From assembly GCA_026770595.1 (NCBI GenBank), contig MU633787.1:1-23943 (forward strand): a stretch of 23,943 bases of DNA, written 5' to 3'. Origin of the DNA: Ochromonadaceae sp. CCMP2298 (taxonomy: Eukaryota; Sar; Synurophyceae; Ochromonadales; Ochromonadaceae). Each line of letters starts with the position of its first letter. The first letter of the stretch is position 1. Position numbers and translations under genes: made by a program. Under the pieces are notes generated by a model that worked only from the letters and a program-made list of their open reading frames with translations, was not told the DNA's origin and made no database searches. Below, one piece after another: positions 8,626 to 17,073 of this stretch.

Positions 8626-11600
8626 ATGGACGACGATGAGATCGCGGCGGAGTTGGAGCGCGAGCTGGCCGACCTGTCGATGGGCGAGGACGAGGACGAG
8701 GACGCGGAGGACGAGGACTTCTTCGCCTCGTTCGCGAAGCACGTTCGCAGCGCCATAGAAACCACTTCCGATGAAGCATACCTCGGTGCGGAGCTGGATC
8801 AAATTCTCGCATCCTCCACCACGCTCACTTTCGCAGTGCCTGAAACGGAGGCGCGCGGAGGGTTGGCAGTCCCGTTGAACGAGGGAGCTGCTGGCGATGA
8901 TGCCGCGAGAGCCACGTCTGCGGCTTCGGCTGTCTTGGGGGCGGAAGTGGAGGTCGAGATCAATGTGGAGGCGGAGAGAGCAGCGCTTCTTAGTTCAGAT
9001 GCAGAAGCAGAAGCTACTACAAACGCAAGCACTGACGCAGACGCAGCCGCAGAGGTAAATAATGTAGCTGCGGGTGCTGGCAGTAGCACAGTAGATGTAG
9101 CGGTAGAGGTTGCGGCTGCGCTGACTAGGGCGGCCGAGGAGTGCGCAGTGCTGCGGGAGCTGATGGAGCTGATGCTGGACGCGGTGGAGCAGTGTGCCCC
9201 CATCTGCTCACCAGCCAAGGCCCTCGGCCCCGCGCCCCCCACGCTAGACCTGCTGCTCCGCGTGATCACGGACGACGCAGACGTGCTGCTGAATGACCTC
9301 GAGAGCGGCGGCAACACTGCGCGCTCATGCGTGGCTGCGGGCGAGACGCAGGCTGCGGCGGCTGCGGCGGCCTCGGCGGTGGCGGTGATGCAGATCGAGG
9401 GCGTGCTGAGACAGGACGCGCAGGCAGCCAAGACGCGCGCCGTGGCCCAGCAGCAGGCGACAGACCTGGCGATGTGGGGGGAGGCGCAGCAGTACAACGA
9501 GGCGATTGAAGCGAACCACCGAATGCGTGCAGAGCGCCTGGCCAAGCGGGAGCAGGCGGCACGAGAGGCGCGCAGAGATCGGGCTGCTGTGCAGGTGCAA
9601 AGCCTATGTAGAGGGCGCGCAGCCCGCCGCAGCACCAGCGATCAGCTCGAGCAGCACAGGGCGCACCTATTGGCCGCCCAGGTACAGCAGGAGGCAGTTG
9701 CGGCGCGGGCGGCGGAGGCAGTACGGCGGGAGGCGCGACGGCAGGTGGCGGAGCGGGAGCTGCGGGAGTGTCTTCTCATGAGCGAGAGCGAGACCCAGTG
9801 CCGCGCTGCGTGGCTGGCTGAGCGGGCGGCGGAGCAGCGGCGGTCGGCTATGGAGAGGGGCGCTCTGGCTGCGGAGGACGCGCTGGCAGTGGCTGTGCGG
9901 GGGGCGGAGCGGGTCGTGTTGGAGGTGCAGGCACGGCGGGCGGCTGCGTATGAGGGGCTTCAGGCGCAGCCGGACGAGGAGTACGCGGACCTTGACTTCT
10001 CCGACGACGACGAGGAAGAGGAGGGCGAAGAGGCAGAAGCAGAGGTAGAAGCAGAGGCAGAAGCAGAGGCAGAAGCTGCGTTAGTTGCAGGTGCAAGGGG
10101 CGCAGACCCCCTCCTTCCTCCGCGCACGCAGACAACACCCTCCGCCCCCGTGCCCACAGCGCCCACCGCGGAGCTGCCCAGCAGCAGGCCTCGCCTGGGG
10201 GTTAGGCGCGCAGAGAATCCCGTCTTGCTGGACCCCACGGGGGGCAGATCCTGGGGGGGAAGCTACTCCGCGGCGAATGGGAAAGCACCAGCGCCATTCA
10301 CGGCGGAGGGAGCAGGAGCAGGGGTTGCGGAGTCGACACGACTGGGGGATTCAGCGAGCCCCAGTGAAGGCGCTGTCGATTTGCTGCCGTCCGCAGCGAC
10401 AGCCACAGCAGGGACAATAGGTTCAGCAAATACAGCAGGGATAGCAGGGATAGCAGCGACAGGCACAGCGACAGCGACGCATGTGTCTACACAGCCCCAC
10501 ACGCATCCGGCATCACTGCAGGCCCACTGGTTGCAAGTGGCAGCGGAGGGCCGGGAGAGGCAGGGGGTTGACAGGGCGCAGTTCAGTGCGAGCGCGGCAG
10601 CAAAGGCGGGTGCATTGCTGAGTGGCCTCTTTGGACACAGCGACAGTTGTAGTGGAAGAAGCGAAGGGGCGTCTGCATCCGTTCCTGCGTCTGTGCCCGT
10701 GCAGCCCGAGCACGATATAATAGCGGGTCTGCGGTGCTGGGCGGCTGCATGGACGAGCAGGGACAGAGGCGAGGGCGCAGAGGAGCCCGCACCAAGGGGG
10801 AGGGACGGTGTGCTAGAGACAGGGGAGACAGGAGAGGCAGAGGAGGCAGGGGAGGAGGGAGAGGAGCTTGGAGACTCCCTTCTGGACCTGGCGACCGACC
10901 CGCTGCTGGCTAGGGAACTGGACCTATGTGTGGAGGGACTCTCGGGCACGCGCTTCCTGAAACGCTTCCGCAATCTCACCAAGCTCGTGCTGAACGTCAA
11001 CCGCATCCGCAGCCTGTGCGGCGTATCTGCGCTGACGCAGCTTGTCTCCCTCAGCGCCAAGGACAACAAGATATCCTCCCTGCCCCTGGCGCGTCTCACG
11101 CATCTGCGCTACCTGCATTTGGACGCTAACAACATCAGCGACCTCTCCTCGCTAAGCGGCCTGCACTGCCTGCGCACCCTGACCGCCTCCTCAAACCAGC
11201 TCACGCATATACCGGTGCTGCGCTGCGCAGGTCTGCAGCGCCTCGAGCTGTTCCGTAACAGCATCGCCCTCCTGCCTGCACACTGCCTGGACGGCCTGCC
11301 CCGTCTGCAGCACCTGGACCTCAGCTCCAACCTGCTCACATCCGCAGACGGCGAGGCGCTCTCCCAGTGCGCCCTGCTGCAGACCCTGATTCTCAGCCAG
11401 AACCAGCTGACATCCGTACCCGGGCCCCTGCGCCTGCCGCTGCTGAAGAACCTCTGGCTGAACGGCAACCGAATAGCCAACCTGAACCCCTGGAAACTTC
11501 TCGCCCCCAGCGACCCCATCTCCGGCACGACTACAAATGCTACCACCAACGGTTCCGCCTGTCCTCAGTGGCCGCTCTCCTTGCCCTCTCTGCAGAAGCT

Positions 11601-13707
11601 GATTCTGCGAGACAACCAGCTGTCCTCCCTGCACGCGGAGCTTTTTCGCGCCACCCCTTTGCTGGGCGAATTGGACCTCTCGTTCAACGCACTGCCCACC
11701 AGGGAGACCGTGGGGGGCATCCGCTACTGCGGGCTGCTGTCGCTGCACCTGCAGGACAACCCCTTCACCACCATCGCTGTCAACACCACCGCGGGCAGCA
11801 CCACACGCGCGGCGCTGCCGGAGACCGAGCAGGCGGTGCTGGGTGAGTGGCTGCTGCGGGTGTGCCCCAGCCTGGAGACAGTGTCGGGAAACAAGGTGTA
11901 CAGACAGGAGGACAAGGGGGCGCGTGGGTCGCAGCTGCTGTTGCACTTCGAAGCATGGGGTGTGTGGCCGGCGCTAGGCGGGCTGGGCGGGCTGAAGGGT
12001 CAGGCGGCGGGTGGCTTGGGCATGGGCGTGGGCCACCAAGCTGGTCCTACGCGCACCCTCACGCACCTGCTGCAGCTGTTCGGCGTGGCGCTCTCTGCGG
12101 CAGCCAGCAGGGAGAGGGTTGCCAAGCGCGCGCAGGGGCAGGCGGCTAAGGGGGCCAAGAGCACTTCGATTGTCTCGGGCACCAGTGGGGGCAGTGGCGG
12201 AGGTGGCGTTAGTGCATACATAGACGTCGTGGTTGACTGGGAGGAGGAGCTCGCTTCTCTGCTGGAGCAGCACTGCAATCAGCTGAGCAGCTTCGTAGAT
12301 GCCCTGGGTGGGGACGCGCACCCCGAGGTGTTCCTCAGCTTCCTCAGGACGCCTGCTGGATCGGCCACAGCAACGCCCTCCGCCTCTGCGTCTGCCTCCA
12401 TACCGCAGCTGACAACCGCTGCCCAGGCGCACGAGGTGACCGCCGCCATGCAAAAGGCGCTGGCGCAGACACAGGCGCAGACACAGAAGCGTGTGGCGCG
12501 GGTCTTCCCACAGCCGGGCGCAGTGGCTCTGCAGAGTGCGTTCAGAGGTCGGCGCGCGAGACGCAGGGTGACCGAGGCTCTGCGGTCAGTGCGCTACGAG
12601 GACGATGAGCTGGACGACCTCTTCGCAGCAGATATGGACTTCGCCTTCGACGCAGAGTTGTCCTTCCTCCAGGAGCAGGTAGGCCCCTTAGAGGGCAGAG
12701 GCGGAGGGGCAGGGAGAGGGACCGACAGTCAAGACGTGCTTGCCTCGCCCGCACTGGTTTACGGAGACCATATCAGGCGGCGCAGGCAGAAGTCCCAGGA
12801 GGCAGGGGCGGAAGGGGAGAGGGTAGGAGCAGGGGGGATGGGAGCCGACACGGGGGGGTCTATTTATACGTCAAAATCCAAGTTAGGGGCTGGGGCTGTG
12901 GACGCGCATACGGGGGGCTGGGTGCTACCGGAGGGGTCTCACTCGCCCATAGAGGGCAGGTCGGTCGCCCAGGGCTACAGCCAGGGGCAGGGGCATAGTA
13001 AGGGGCAGGGATACGGGCACAGTCAAAGCCCAGGGTACGGGTACAGCCAGGGGCGTGGGTACAGTGCGCACGACCCCGACTCCTTCGCCGCCACGGAGTA
13101 CTCACGGTCTATGGGCCCAGGTGGGGACGTAGGCGGTGCAGGGGACCCCTCTCGGCCCTCCACGGGCATGAGCACCATATCGACCGCCTCTGCGCGCACA
13201 GACTACTCCCACACCCTGCCCGACGGCGTGGCAGCGGGCATGGGGATGGCAGGGGCGGGAGTGGGGAAAGGCGCAGCCCCCGGGGCGGGGCCCGTGCGCA
13301 CCAGATACAACGCACAACCGCCGCCCAGCGCACGCTCGGAGCACACGCAGTCTTCTCAGGCAGCCCGACAGGAAGCCCTGGCACAGGAGTGGGGCATCAG
13401 CGACCCCCGCGTGCTGGCCGCCATGCTCAAGCGCAACCAGCGCATGAAGGGCTTCTCCTCCGCCAAGGAGCGTGAGGCGGCTTTGAAAGACCCCCAAGCG
13501 CGGTACGAGAAGTTCCTCAAAAACGCAAACCAGGGTGCGAGTTCTAGCGCCAGCTCCAGCTTCGGCGCACCGGTGGGCTCTTCTTTCGGGAACACCAGCA
13601 CATCTGGGTCCTTTGGGGGCAAGCCCAAGACCCAGCGGGGGGCGCAGAAGACTCGCAAGCAATTTTCTGTACCGGCGTGGATGGTGGGCGACGAGGAGAA
13701 GGACTGA
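8626..13707 (+). CDS. LRRIQ1: IQ-motif and leucine-rich-repeat protein, LRRIQ1-like
   Basis: Uninterrupted 1693-residue frame starting MDDDEIAAELERELADLSMG, an acidic amphipathic start that resembles vertebrate LRRIQ1, whose length (about 1700) also agrees. Order of parts: acidic Ala-rich region; helical Arg/Ala/Glu region with an IQ motif at about 319-336 (AAVQVQSLCRGRAARR); acidic linker with an Ala-Glu hexanucleotide repeat at about 468-485; disordered Ala/Thr/Ser-rich region; eleven LRRs at about 766-1060, capped by LGEWLLRVCPSLETVSG; a second IQ motif at about 1299-1318 (ALQSAFRGRRARRR); a Gly/Ser/Tyr/Gln repeat at 1450-1481; and a C-terminal block EWGISDPRVLAAMLKRNQRMKG near 1587-1608. 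IQ motifs normally bind calmodulin-like proteins and LRRs bind partners. LRRIQ1 is found in ciliated species, so a ciliary role is inferred. Another LRR-IQ family member is possible. Confidence 0.82.
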   Translation: MDDDEIAAELERELADLSMGEDEDEDAEDEDFFASFAKHVRSAIETTSDEAYLGAELDQILASSTTLTFAVPETEARGGLAVPLNEGAAGDDAARATSAASAVLGAEVEVEINVEAERAALLSSDAEAEATTNASTDADAAAEVNNVAAGAGSSTVDVAVEVAAALTRAAEECAVLRELMELMLDAVEQCAPICSPAKALGPAPPTLDLLLRVITDDADVLLNDLESGGNTARSCVAAGETQAAAAAAASAVAVMQIEGVLRQDAQAAKTRAVAQQQATDLAMWGEAQQYNEAIEANHRMRAERLAKREQAAREARRDRAAVQVQSLCRGRAARRSTSDQLEQHRAHLLAAQVQQEAVAARAAEAVRREARRQVAERELRECLLMSESETQCRAAWLAERAAEQRRSAMERGALAAEDALAVAVRGAERVVLEVQARRAAAYEGLQAQPDEEYADLDFSDDDEEEEGEEAEAEVEAEAEAEAEAALVAGARGADPLLPPRTQTTPSAPVPTAPTAELPSSRPRLGVRRAENPVLLDPTGGRSWGGSYSAANGKAPAPFTAEGAGAGVAESTRLGDSASPSEGAVDLLPSAATATAGTIGSANTAGIAGIAATGTATATHVSTQPHTHPASLQAHWLQVAAEGRERQGVDRAQFSASAAAKAGALLSGLFGHSDSCSGRSEGASASVPASVPVQPEHDIIAGLRCWAAAWTSRDRGEGAEEPAPRGRDGVLETGETGEAEEAGEEGEELGDSLLDLATDPLLARELDLCVEGLSGTRFLKRFRNLTKLVLNVNRIRSLCGVSALTQLVSLSAKDNKISSLPLARLTHLRYLHLDANNISDLSSLSGLHCLRTLTASSNQLTHIPVLRCAGLQRLELFRNSIALLPAHCLDGLPRLQHLDLSSNLLTSADGEALSQCALLQTLILSQNQLTSVPGPLRLPLLKNLWLNGNRIANLNPWKLLAPSDPISGTTTNATTNGSACPQWPLSLPSLQKLILRDNQLSSLHAELFRATPLLGELDLSFNALPTRETVGGIRYCGLLSLHLQDNPFTTIAVNTTAGSTTRAALPETEQAVLGEWLLRVCPSLETVSGNKVYRQEDKGARGSQLLLHFEAWGVWPALGGLGGLKGQAAGGLGMGVGHQAGPTRTLTHLLQLFGVALSAAASRERVAKRAQGQAAKGAKSTSIVSGTSGGSGGGGVSAYIDVVVDWEEELASLLEQHCNQLSSFVDALGGDAHPEVFLSFLRTPAGSATATPSASASASIPQLTTAAQAHEVTAAMQKALAQTQAQTQKRVARVFPQPGAVALQSAFRGRRARRRVTEALRSVRYEDDELDDLFAADMDFAFDAELSFLQEQVGPLEGRGGGAGRGTDSQDVLASPALVYGDHIRRRRQKSQEAGAEGERVGAGGMGADTGGSIYTSKSKLGAGAVDAHTGGWVLPEGSHSPIEGRSVAQGYSQGQGHSKGQGYGHSQSPGYGYSQGRGYSAHDPDSFAATEYSRSMGPGGDVGGAGDPSRPSTGMSTISTASARTDYSHTLPDGVAAGMGMAGAGVGKGAAPGAGPVRTRYNAQPPPSARSEHTQSSQAARQEALAQEWGISDPRVLAAMLKRNQRMKGFSSAKEREAALKDPQARYEKFLKNANQGASSSASSSFGAPVGSSFGNTSTSGSFGGKPKTQRGAQKTRKQFSVPAWMVGDEEKD
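10029..10080 (+). repeat. Hexanucleotide repeat coding Ala-Glu
   Basis: Tandem GCAGAG/GCAGAA/GTAGAA units within the LRRIQ1-like gene encode alternating Ala-Glu, forming a short, strongly acidic, probably helical stretch. Similar, less regular Ala/Glu/Thr coding repeats lie at about 8998-9060. Confidence 0.8.
12973..13068 (+). repeat. Gly-Tyr-Ser-Gln coding repeat
   Basis: Degenerate units built on GGGTACAGCCAGGGG and CAGGGGCAGGG encode GYSQGQG-type repeats at residues 1450-1481 of the LRRIQ1-like protein. Such low-complexity Gly/Tyr/Ser/Gln segments are disordered and sometimes phase-separating. The function here is unknown. Confidence 0.75.
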
Positions 13708-14071
13708 TTGACATAGTCCGGATAGAAAATAGGTATTATGTAGGCTCTGCCACACGCTACTGTGGCAGGCGCTTTTTGTAAATTGAACATTGAACACTGA
13801 ACATTGATTTTAGATCACGGAGAGAGAAGGAGAATCGAGTACGGAATTGCGTGTAGCCGTTAGCTGAATTACATTTCATACAGATAAAGTGTATGGGTAT
13901 ACTGCCTACTACATCCTAGATACTGCAGACCACAGGTCTATTAGTGTCTGCGGCTCCAAGTCGCGACACTCTACCCTCCATCCACAGCCACCCATCTCCA
14001 GCTAATCCCCACCACAGGCACGCCATATAAGCTTTTCAACCTCCACACCTCCCAACCGCCGACTCTGGGAA
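13708..14071. other. Convergent intergenic region with three hairpins
   Basis: 364 bp between the LRRIQ1-like and CEP120-like stop codons. It holds an 8-bp perfect stem with a 6-nt loop at 13747-13768 (CTGCCACA/TGTGGCAG), three tandem TGAACAT/C units at about 13784-13806, a 5-bp stem with an ACA loop at 13927-13939 (AGACC/GGTCT), and a 9-bp stem with one bulge at 13943-13970 (AGTGTC-T-GCG paired with CGC-GACACT). No coding sequence is seen. The hairpins may belong to the 3' UTRs. Confidence 0.6.
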
Positions 14072-16663
14072 CTACGCCCTCATCCGCGCAAACCGCTGCT
14101 CCGCCGCTGCTAGGTTTTGCCGCAGCTCTGCCACCACTGGGTCCCCCTGGTCGCTGTACAGCCCCGTGTCCAGCAGCTCCCGGATCTGCTGCTTGATGCC
14201 TCGCACCGCCTGATCCGCCTCCAGCGCCGCAGATCCAGATGTGGTGCTGGCACTTTCGCTACGCTGGTGCTGCAGCAGCATATCGCCCAGACAGGCCGAG
14301 GAGCTGGGCACCCCCGACCCCCCCGACCCGTAGCCGAAGAGCCCCTCTGTGCTGTCCCGCTTCTCCTCCGAGGCCGCCTCACGCATGCCCCCGCCCCTGT
14401 CCGCGCCCACTCTGTCTCCACCCACCCCCGCCCTGCTCTGGCGCAGGCCGCTGAGCTCCGCGCGTATGCACCTAAGTTCCTCCCTGTCCCCGTCCAGCAC
14501 GTAGCGCTCCTCGCGCGCCATGAACTCCAACCGCAGCTGCTCCATCTCCTGCCTCGCGATGGTCGAGCTGCGCTCCCTCTCGCGTTTGAGCGCCAAGGCC
14601 AGACGGTGCATCTGGCTGCGGAAGTGCTCCTTCTCCAGCTCGCACTCGCTTCTCAGCCGCCTCTCCCGCTCCACCTCCCCGCGGCTCTCCCCCAGAACGG
14701 CCCTTAGGCGCGCAGTCTCCTCGCGCAATACGCTCTCGGGCGAGCTGCGCAGCTGGGCGCGGTAGTGGTCGAAGTCGTGCTCTGCGTCCTTGGCGCGCTT
14801 CTCCATGAGGCGGAAGGACTCCTGCAGAGAGACGATGGTCTGCTGCAGACCCTCGGACTTGCGCGCCTCATTGTGCACCATGCCCTTGGCCTCGTCGCGC
14901 ACGCGTCTCTGTAGCAGCTGCAGCTCGGACGTCTTCTGCGCCAATCGCATCTGCATCTGCTCCTCCTTTAGCTTCAGCTGCGCCCTCTGCCTCTCCACCT
15001 CCCCAATAGAGCCACGCAGCCGTACCTCCAGTTTTCCTGTCTCCACGTGCGCGCGCTTCAGGTCATCTGCGCGGTCCACCAGCTTTGCAGCCGCCTCCAC
15101 CTCCAGCCTGTTGCGCATCAGCACCTCCTTCTGCATCATCGCATCGCGCCACTGGACGTCCACTGTGCGCCGCCAGGCCTCCCAGTCGATCTTCAGACGC
15201 TCCAGGGTGGCGCGCTGGGCGGGGGACAGGTCGGTGCGCTCTGAGGGATCCACGTGCATGTTGCGCGCCGCAGCCTCCGCCAGCACGTCACCCCCGTCCG
15301 CTCCGTACACGTCTCCGTCTCCGTGCATCAGGTCCTCCGCGGTGATGGCCCCCGGCACGCCCTGCCCCACGCCGTAGTTGTCGTACAGAGCGCCGTTGTG
15401 CATCTTGTACCCGGGCTTGACGCGCACAGCACTCTCGAATCCCACGCCCCCAAAGTCCTCCAGAATCAGCACCAGCCGCAGCTTGCCACCCTCCGCCAGT
15501 GGCACGATGTAGTTGGGCACTGCCTTTCCCCCGCCCTCGGCCGCGTCGGCCTTGCTCTCGGGAGAAGGGGAGGTGAAGACGAGATAGGTGTCCAGGGCGC
15601 GCACGGTGATGGGGTCTCTGGGGGGCGCCTGCTCCACCCGCCCAGCCGCCAGCAGCGCCAACAATATCTGCCTGTGCTTGTGGTAGTCCTTGAGCGCCCG
15701 GAAGGTCTTGCCGGTGAGGGGGCAGCGGAAGGAGTGCGGGTCCACGTAGGTCACGGCGGCCAGGTCCACGCGCAGCTCGCCCAGCAGGTTGTTGCCCAGG
15801 TGCGACCGCGACAAAGCCGTTATCTTCAGCGGGTGCTCCACCAGTGTGGACCTCAGCTGCTCTGGGGACATGGCGCATTCGTAGCTGGCGGCTCCGTTGT
15901 CCACCCGCGTCTCTGCATGCGCCACCACCCAGGCGGGCTTGGTGCGCACCGGAGTGCTGGTGCCCAGGAAGGGGTATAGATAGTTGAGGGACACGTGCGC
16001 CGGCCGCTTGAGCCCGCCGATCGTGCGCATGTCAACGCTCAGCCGGTAGTGGTGCAGCACCTTGTCCTCTTCCTTGTCCTCCTCCTTCTGCGCGGGAGGC
16101 GCGATAGGCGCGGGGGTCTCTGCGAAGTGCACCCCCTGCTCAACCTCCTCGGCCGCCACCTCGAAGATGTCGTCCACATAGGCCTCGTCCTCGTCCGAGT
16201 CGTTCATCACACGGATAGACACCTTCACCGAGGACGACTGCCCGTCCTTGAAATAGTCGGGGTTCACGCCCGTGGCTGAGATGGGCGAGAACTCCACCCA
16301 CTCGGAAATCTGGAACGGCAGCAGGGAAGTCGTGTTCTCCCGATCTACAGTGTCCATGCGGAAAGGATTGACGTTGGCGACCGCGAGGATGGCCTGGTGC
16401 GTGCACAGGAATATTCTGAAGGGAAAGGCATTCAGCACTTCACTCGGAACCAGATTGTCCGTAATGTTGTCGACCGCAAATTTCACCACGTTCTTCAACA
16501 TAGAAGGCCCACTGGACTGTTTGGCGAACTCATCGGACTTGTATGTTTTCCCCAGGAAGTTCCAACTCAACCAGTACACGTGATGCGGACCATCCTCATA
16601 ACAAAGCTTTGACAAATTGTAGTAGGAGTCAAAGCAGACTTCTATCGCAACCGCGTCCGACAT
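14072..16663 (-). CDS. CEP120: CEP120-like centrosomal/centriole assembly protein
   Basis: Single exon, 863 residues, start CCAATGTCG. The N-terminal ~150 residues and residues about 205-410 are beta-rich, C2-like domains. The second contains SLNYLYPFLGTSTPVRTKPA (225-244) and ends LRLVLILEDFGGVG (395-408), matching the form of the CEP120 central C2 domain. A long coiled coil follows (about 485-745). The stretch QEMEQLRLEFMAREERYV...REELRCIRAELSGLRQ (705-742) and the C-terminal IRELLDTGLYSDQGDPVVAELRQ (827-849) closely parallel the end of vertebrate CEP120. CEP120 and its Chlamydomonas counterpart UNI2 act in centriole elongation and basal-body maturation. The acidic insert at 155-205 and the Gly/Ser-rich linker at 745-810 look disordered. 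Human CEP120 is somewhat longer (986). It shares a 410-bp divergent promoter with the CWF19L1-like gene. Confidence 0.87.
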   Translation of the reverse strand: MSDAVAIEVCFDSYYNLSKLCYEDGPHHVYWLSWNFLGKTYKSDEFAKQSSGPSMLKNVVKFAVDNITDNLVPSEVLNAFPFRIFLCTHQAILAVANVNPFRMDTVDRENTTSLLPFQISEWVEFSPISATGVNPDYFKDGQSSSVKVSIRVMNDSDEDEAYVDDIFEVAAEEVEQGVHFAETPAPIAPPAQKEEDKEEDKVLHHYRLSVDMRTIGGLKRPAHVSLNYLYPFLGTSTPVRTKPAWVVAHAETRVDNGAASYECAMSPEQLRSTLVEHPLKITALSRSHLGNNLLGELRVDLAAVTYVDPHSFRCPLTGKTFRALKDYHKHRQILLALLAAGRVEQAPPRDPITVRALDTYLVFTSPSPESKADAAEGGGKAVPNYIVPLAEGGKLRLVLILEDFGGVGFESAVRVKPGYKMHNGALYDNYGVGQGVPGAITAEDLMHGDGDVYGADGGDVLAEAAARNMHVDPSERTDLSPAQRATLERLKIDWEAWRRTVDVQWRDAMMQKEVLMRNRLEVEAAAKLVDRADDLKRAHVETGKLEVRLRGSIGEVERQRAQLKLKEEQMQMRLAQKTSELQLLQRRVRDEAKGMVHNEARKSEGLQQTIVSLQESFRLMEKRAKDAEHDFDHYRAQLRSSPESVLREETARLRAVLGESRGEVERERRLRSECELEKEHFRSQMHRLALALKRERERSSTIARQEMEQLRLEFMAREERYVLDGDREELRCIRAELSGLRQSRAGVGGDRVGADRGGGMREAASEEKRDSTEGLFGYGSGGSGVPSSSACLGDMLLQHQRSESASTTSGSAALEADQAVRGIKQQIRELLDTGLYSDQGDPVVAELRQNLAAAEQRFARMRA

Positions 16664-17073
16664 TGGTCACGAATCAGCCGGCAGACGAGAGAGAGAGAGG
16701 TCAACTGATGGAGTAATGATCAGCACGAGCACAAGGAGATGGTCGATTCTGGCTGAACGGCGTGAGTGTGGACTATACGCTCTCAGTTGTGTGCGATGGA
16801 AGCAATCGACTCGGCTTTTCTCCTTGTGTTGATGTGATGCCAAAAAACAACTAACTTATTATAGCCGGCGCCAAGCGGTTCAAAATTCGAACCACTCCCA
16901 AGGGTTCCCAGGTTCCCCCGGGGAACCTGGGAACCAGGGAAAGTTCCCCTCCCTCCATCAATAAATATGCCTGTTTGGTGATCCCAGGGATCGCTCCTCT
17001 TGCACCAAGGTCATTCTGAGGACTTCCGCATTCCTGGCCATCTGCAGAACTCCCTGTGCGACATTGCCTCATC
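16664..17073. promoter_or_regulatory. Divergent promoter region between CEP120-like and CWF19L1-like genes
   Basis: 410 bp between opposite start codons. It includes a GAGAGAGAGAG run near 16687, TTATTATAG at about 16857, a large perfect palindrome (separate entry), an ATAAATA at 16961 and a tiny upstream ATG (16967-16981, MPVW stop) ahead of CWF19L1. A smaller inverted repeat, GGTTC/GAACC, at 16877-16893 lies just beside the palindrome. No gene is seen. Confidence 0.55.
16903..16935. promoter_or_regulatory. Perfect 16-bp-arm palindrome in divergent promoter
   Basis: The left arm GGTTCCCAGGTTCCCC (16903-16918) is followed by a single C and then its exact reverse complement (16920-16935). Each arm is itself two copies of GGTTCCC plus A or C. 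With a 1-nt centre it is a cruciform or a dimer-type binding site rather than a normal RNA stem-loop. It sits 138 bp before the CWF19L1-like ATG and 240 bp before the CEP120-like ATG. Confidence 0.8.

Noticed and set aside
8799-9635. Long antisense frame (278 residues) opposite the LRRIQ1-like gene
   Set aside because: Ala/Ser/Arg-rich shadow of a GC-rich coding strand, with no recognisable domain; the same holds for the antisense frames at 10263-11099 and 11191-11946.
13747-13778. Bacterial-type intrinsic terminator (GC stem followed by TTTTT)
   Set aside because: The window is clearly eukaryotic, with spliced nuclear genes; a stem near a T-run is not evidence of Rho-independent termination here.
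16877-16893. tRNA-like B box (GGTTCGAATT on the minus strand)
   Set aside because: No A box, no cloverleaf pairing and no acceptor stem can be drawn around it; it is a short inverted repeat beside the larger palindrome.
16967-16981. Four-codon uORF before the CWF19L1-like gene
   Set aside because: Context is poor and the transcription start may lie downstream; mentioned in the promoter entry only.
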